Source: Phycisphaerae bacterium (lineage in GTDB: Bacteria; Planctomycetota; Phycisphaerae; UBA1845). From it: a stretch of DNA of 6,530 nucleotides. The stretch's first letter is position 1. Each line of letters opens with the position of its first letter. The notes beneath the pieces were generated by a model, which saw only the letters and a program-made list of their open reading frames with translations, had not been told where the DNA came from and did no database searches. The stretch covers positions 1 through 6,530 of the forward strand of contig JANQGB010000663.1 of NCBI GenBank assembly GCA_028277545.1. The letters run 5' to 3'. Below, piece by piece: positions 6,208 to 6,530 of the stretch. The position numbers were made by a program, and so were the translations under genes.

Positions 6208-6283
6208 GCGTAATTCGCGTACTGTGAGCCTGAATGCTGCGCGCAGCCGGCCCTATCGCTCGGGCGCTCTTTGGTCCGAAGGC

Positions 6284-6530
6284 TCAGCAGCAGGCGCCGC
6301 CGGCGTCCAATCCGACGTCTGGTTTTTGTGTCGCCTGGTGGCAGTGGAACGGTCCGAAGTGGGTTGATCGATCGCCCGTTAGCTCAAAGTGCGGGCCCAG
6401 GCGTGTCTCGCCGAGCATGGCGGCCGTGTTTCCGCAGACCAGCATGATCTTGTTGGTGTGGAACAGGTGGTTCTCGTCCAGCGCGAAGCTGTGCGGGTAA
6501 TCGGGTAGTGTCCCCAGGTAGCGGGCGGTC
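6284..6530 (-). CDS. arsM: C-terminal 81 residues of a probable arsenite methyltransferase (ArsM-like), 5' end beyond the window
   Basis: Reading the minus strand from base 6529 gives an open frame to a TGA at 6284-6286 with no start codon needed inside the window. The translation includes ARYLGTLPDYPHSFALD, then KIMLVCGNTAAMLGETR, then FELTGDRSTHFGPFHC, and ends in Gly-Gly-Ala-Cys-Cys. This order, with the CGNTAAML block, the GD.S.H.G.F block and a terminal Cys pair, is what I recall from the C-terminal domain of SAM-dependent arsenite methyltransferases. Those enzymes convert As(III) to methylated arsenicals and bind As(III) with cysteines. The SAM-binding domain and the other As-binding Cys lie outside the window, so the assignment rests on memory of this domain only. 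It is convergent with purU, 76 bases apart, with no clear terminator between them. Confidence 0.62.
   Translation of the reverse strand, partial: TARYLGTLPDYPHSFALDENHLFHTNKIMLVCGNTAAMLGETRLGPHFELTGDRSTHFGPFHCHQATQKPDVGLDAGGACC

Noticed and set aside
6208..6283. Bidirectional terminator between purU and the ArsM-like gene
   Set aside because: Only 3-4 bp stems with imperfect pairing and no T-run could be found.
6321..6328. T-run GGTTTTTGTG as a terminator tract
   Set aside because: It lies inside the ArsM-like coding sequence and no stable stem precedes it.
6234..6500. Plus-strand open frame of 88 codons after purU
   Set aside because: It overlaps the opposite-strand ArsM-like coding end, which has recognisable conserved blocks; the plus-strand product looks like low-complexity shadow sequence.

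Overview
The window is GC-rich, densely coding bacterial DNA without phage, transposon, tRNA, rRNA or CRISPR signatures. It holds four complete or nearly complete recognisable genes plus two genes cut by the window edges. The gene types fit a GC-rich environmental bacterium, possibly from the Planctomycetota or a similar lineage: a kinase-type TPR protein, a NusG paralogue beside nucleotide-sugar genes, a SAM-dependent arsenite methyltransferase-like end, and shadow-free GC-rich codon use. The lineage is an inference from protein style only.

Layout. Bases 1-274 form a fold-back: 1-98 is the exact reverse complement of 177-274 around a 78-base spacer. It cuts off the front of a plus-strand gene whose remaining part (99-1454) is a membrane helix followed by TPR repeats, as in the C-terminal half of PknB-type Ser/Thr kinase-TPR proteins. 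Converging on it is a minus-strand pair. This is a NusG/RfaH-like specialised antiterminator (2956-3513, or to 3561), followed after about 200 bases by a non-hydrolysing UDP-GlcNAc 2-epimerase (1602-2753). Diverging from that pair, across a 360-base intergenic region with foldable segments, is UDP-glucose 6-dehydrogenase (3874-5190). A 159-base leader with three consecutive predicted hairpins precedes purU, formyltetrahydrofolate deformylase (5350-6207). The right edge holds the last 81 codons of a minus-strand gene that looks like the C-terminus of an ArsM-type arsenite methyltransferase, ending in Cys-Cys.

How they work together. The epimerase (UDP-GlcNAc to UDP-ManNAc) and the dehydrogenase (UDP-Glc to UDP-GlcA) supply sugar-nucleotide precursors for a surface polysaccharide. 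The NusG paralogue is the kind of factor that keeps RNA polymerase running through long polysaccharide operons. No glycosyltransferase or export gene lies in the window, so this is the edge of such a locus, or a dispersed set. PurU belongs to one-carbon and purine metabolism and the ArsM-like gene to arsenic detoxification; neither has an obvious link to the polysaccharide genes.

The most notable points are the perfect 98-bp fold-back at base 1 (most likely an assembly or amplification artefact), the tandem hairpins before purU, and the NusG-paralogue/epimerase pairing with foldable leaders nearby. I did not find a convincing undescribed system.
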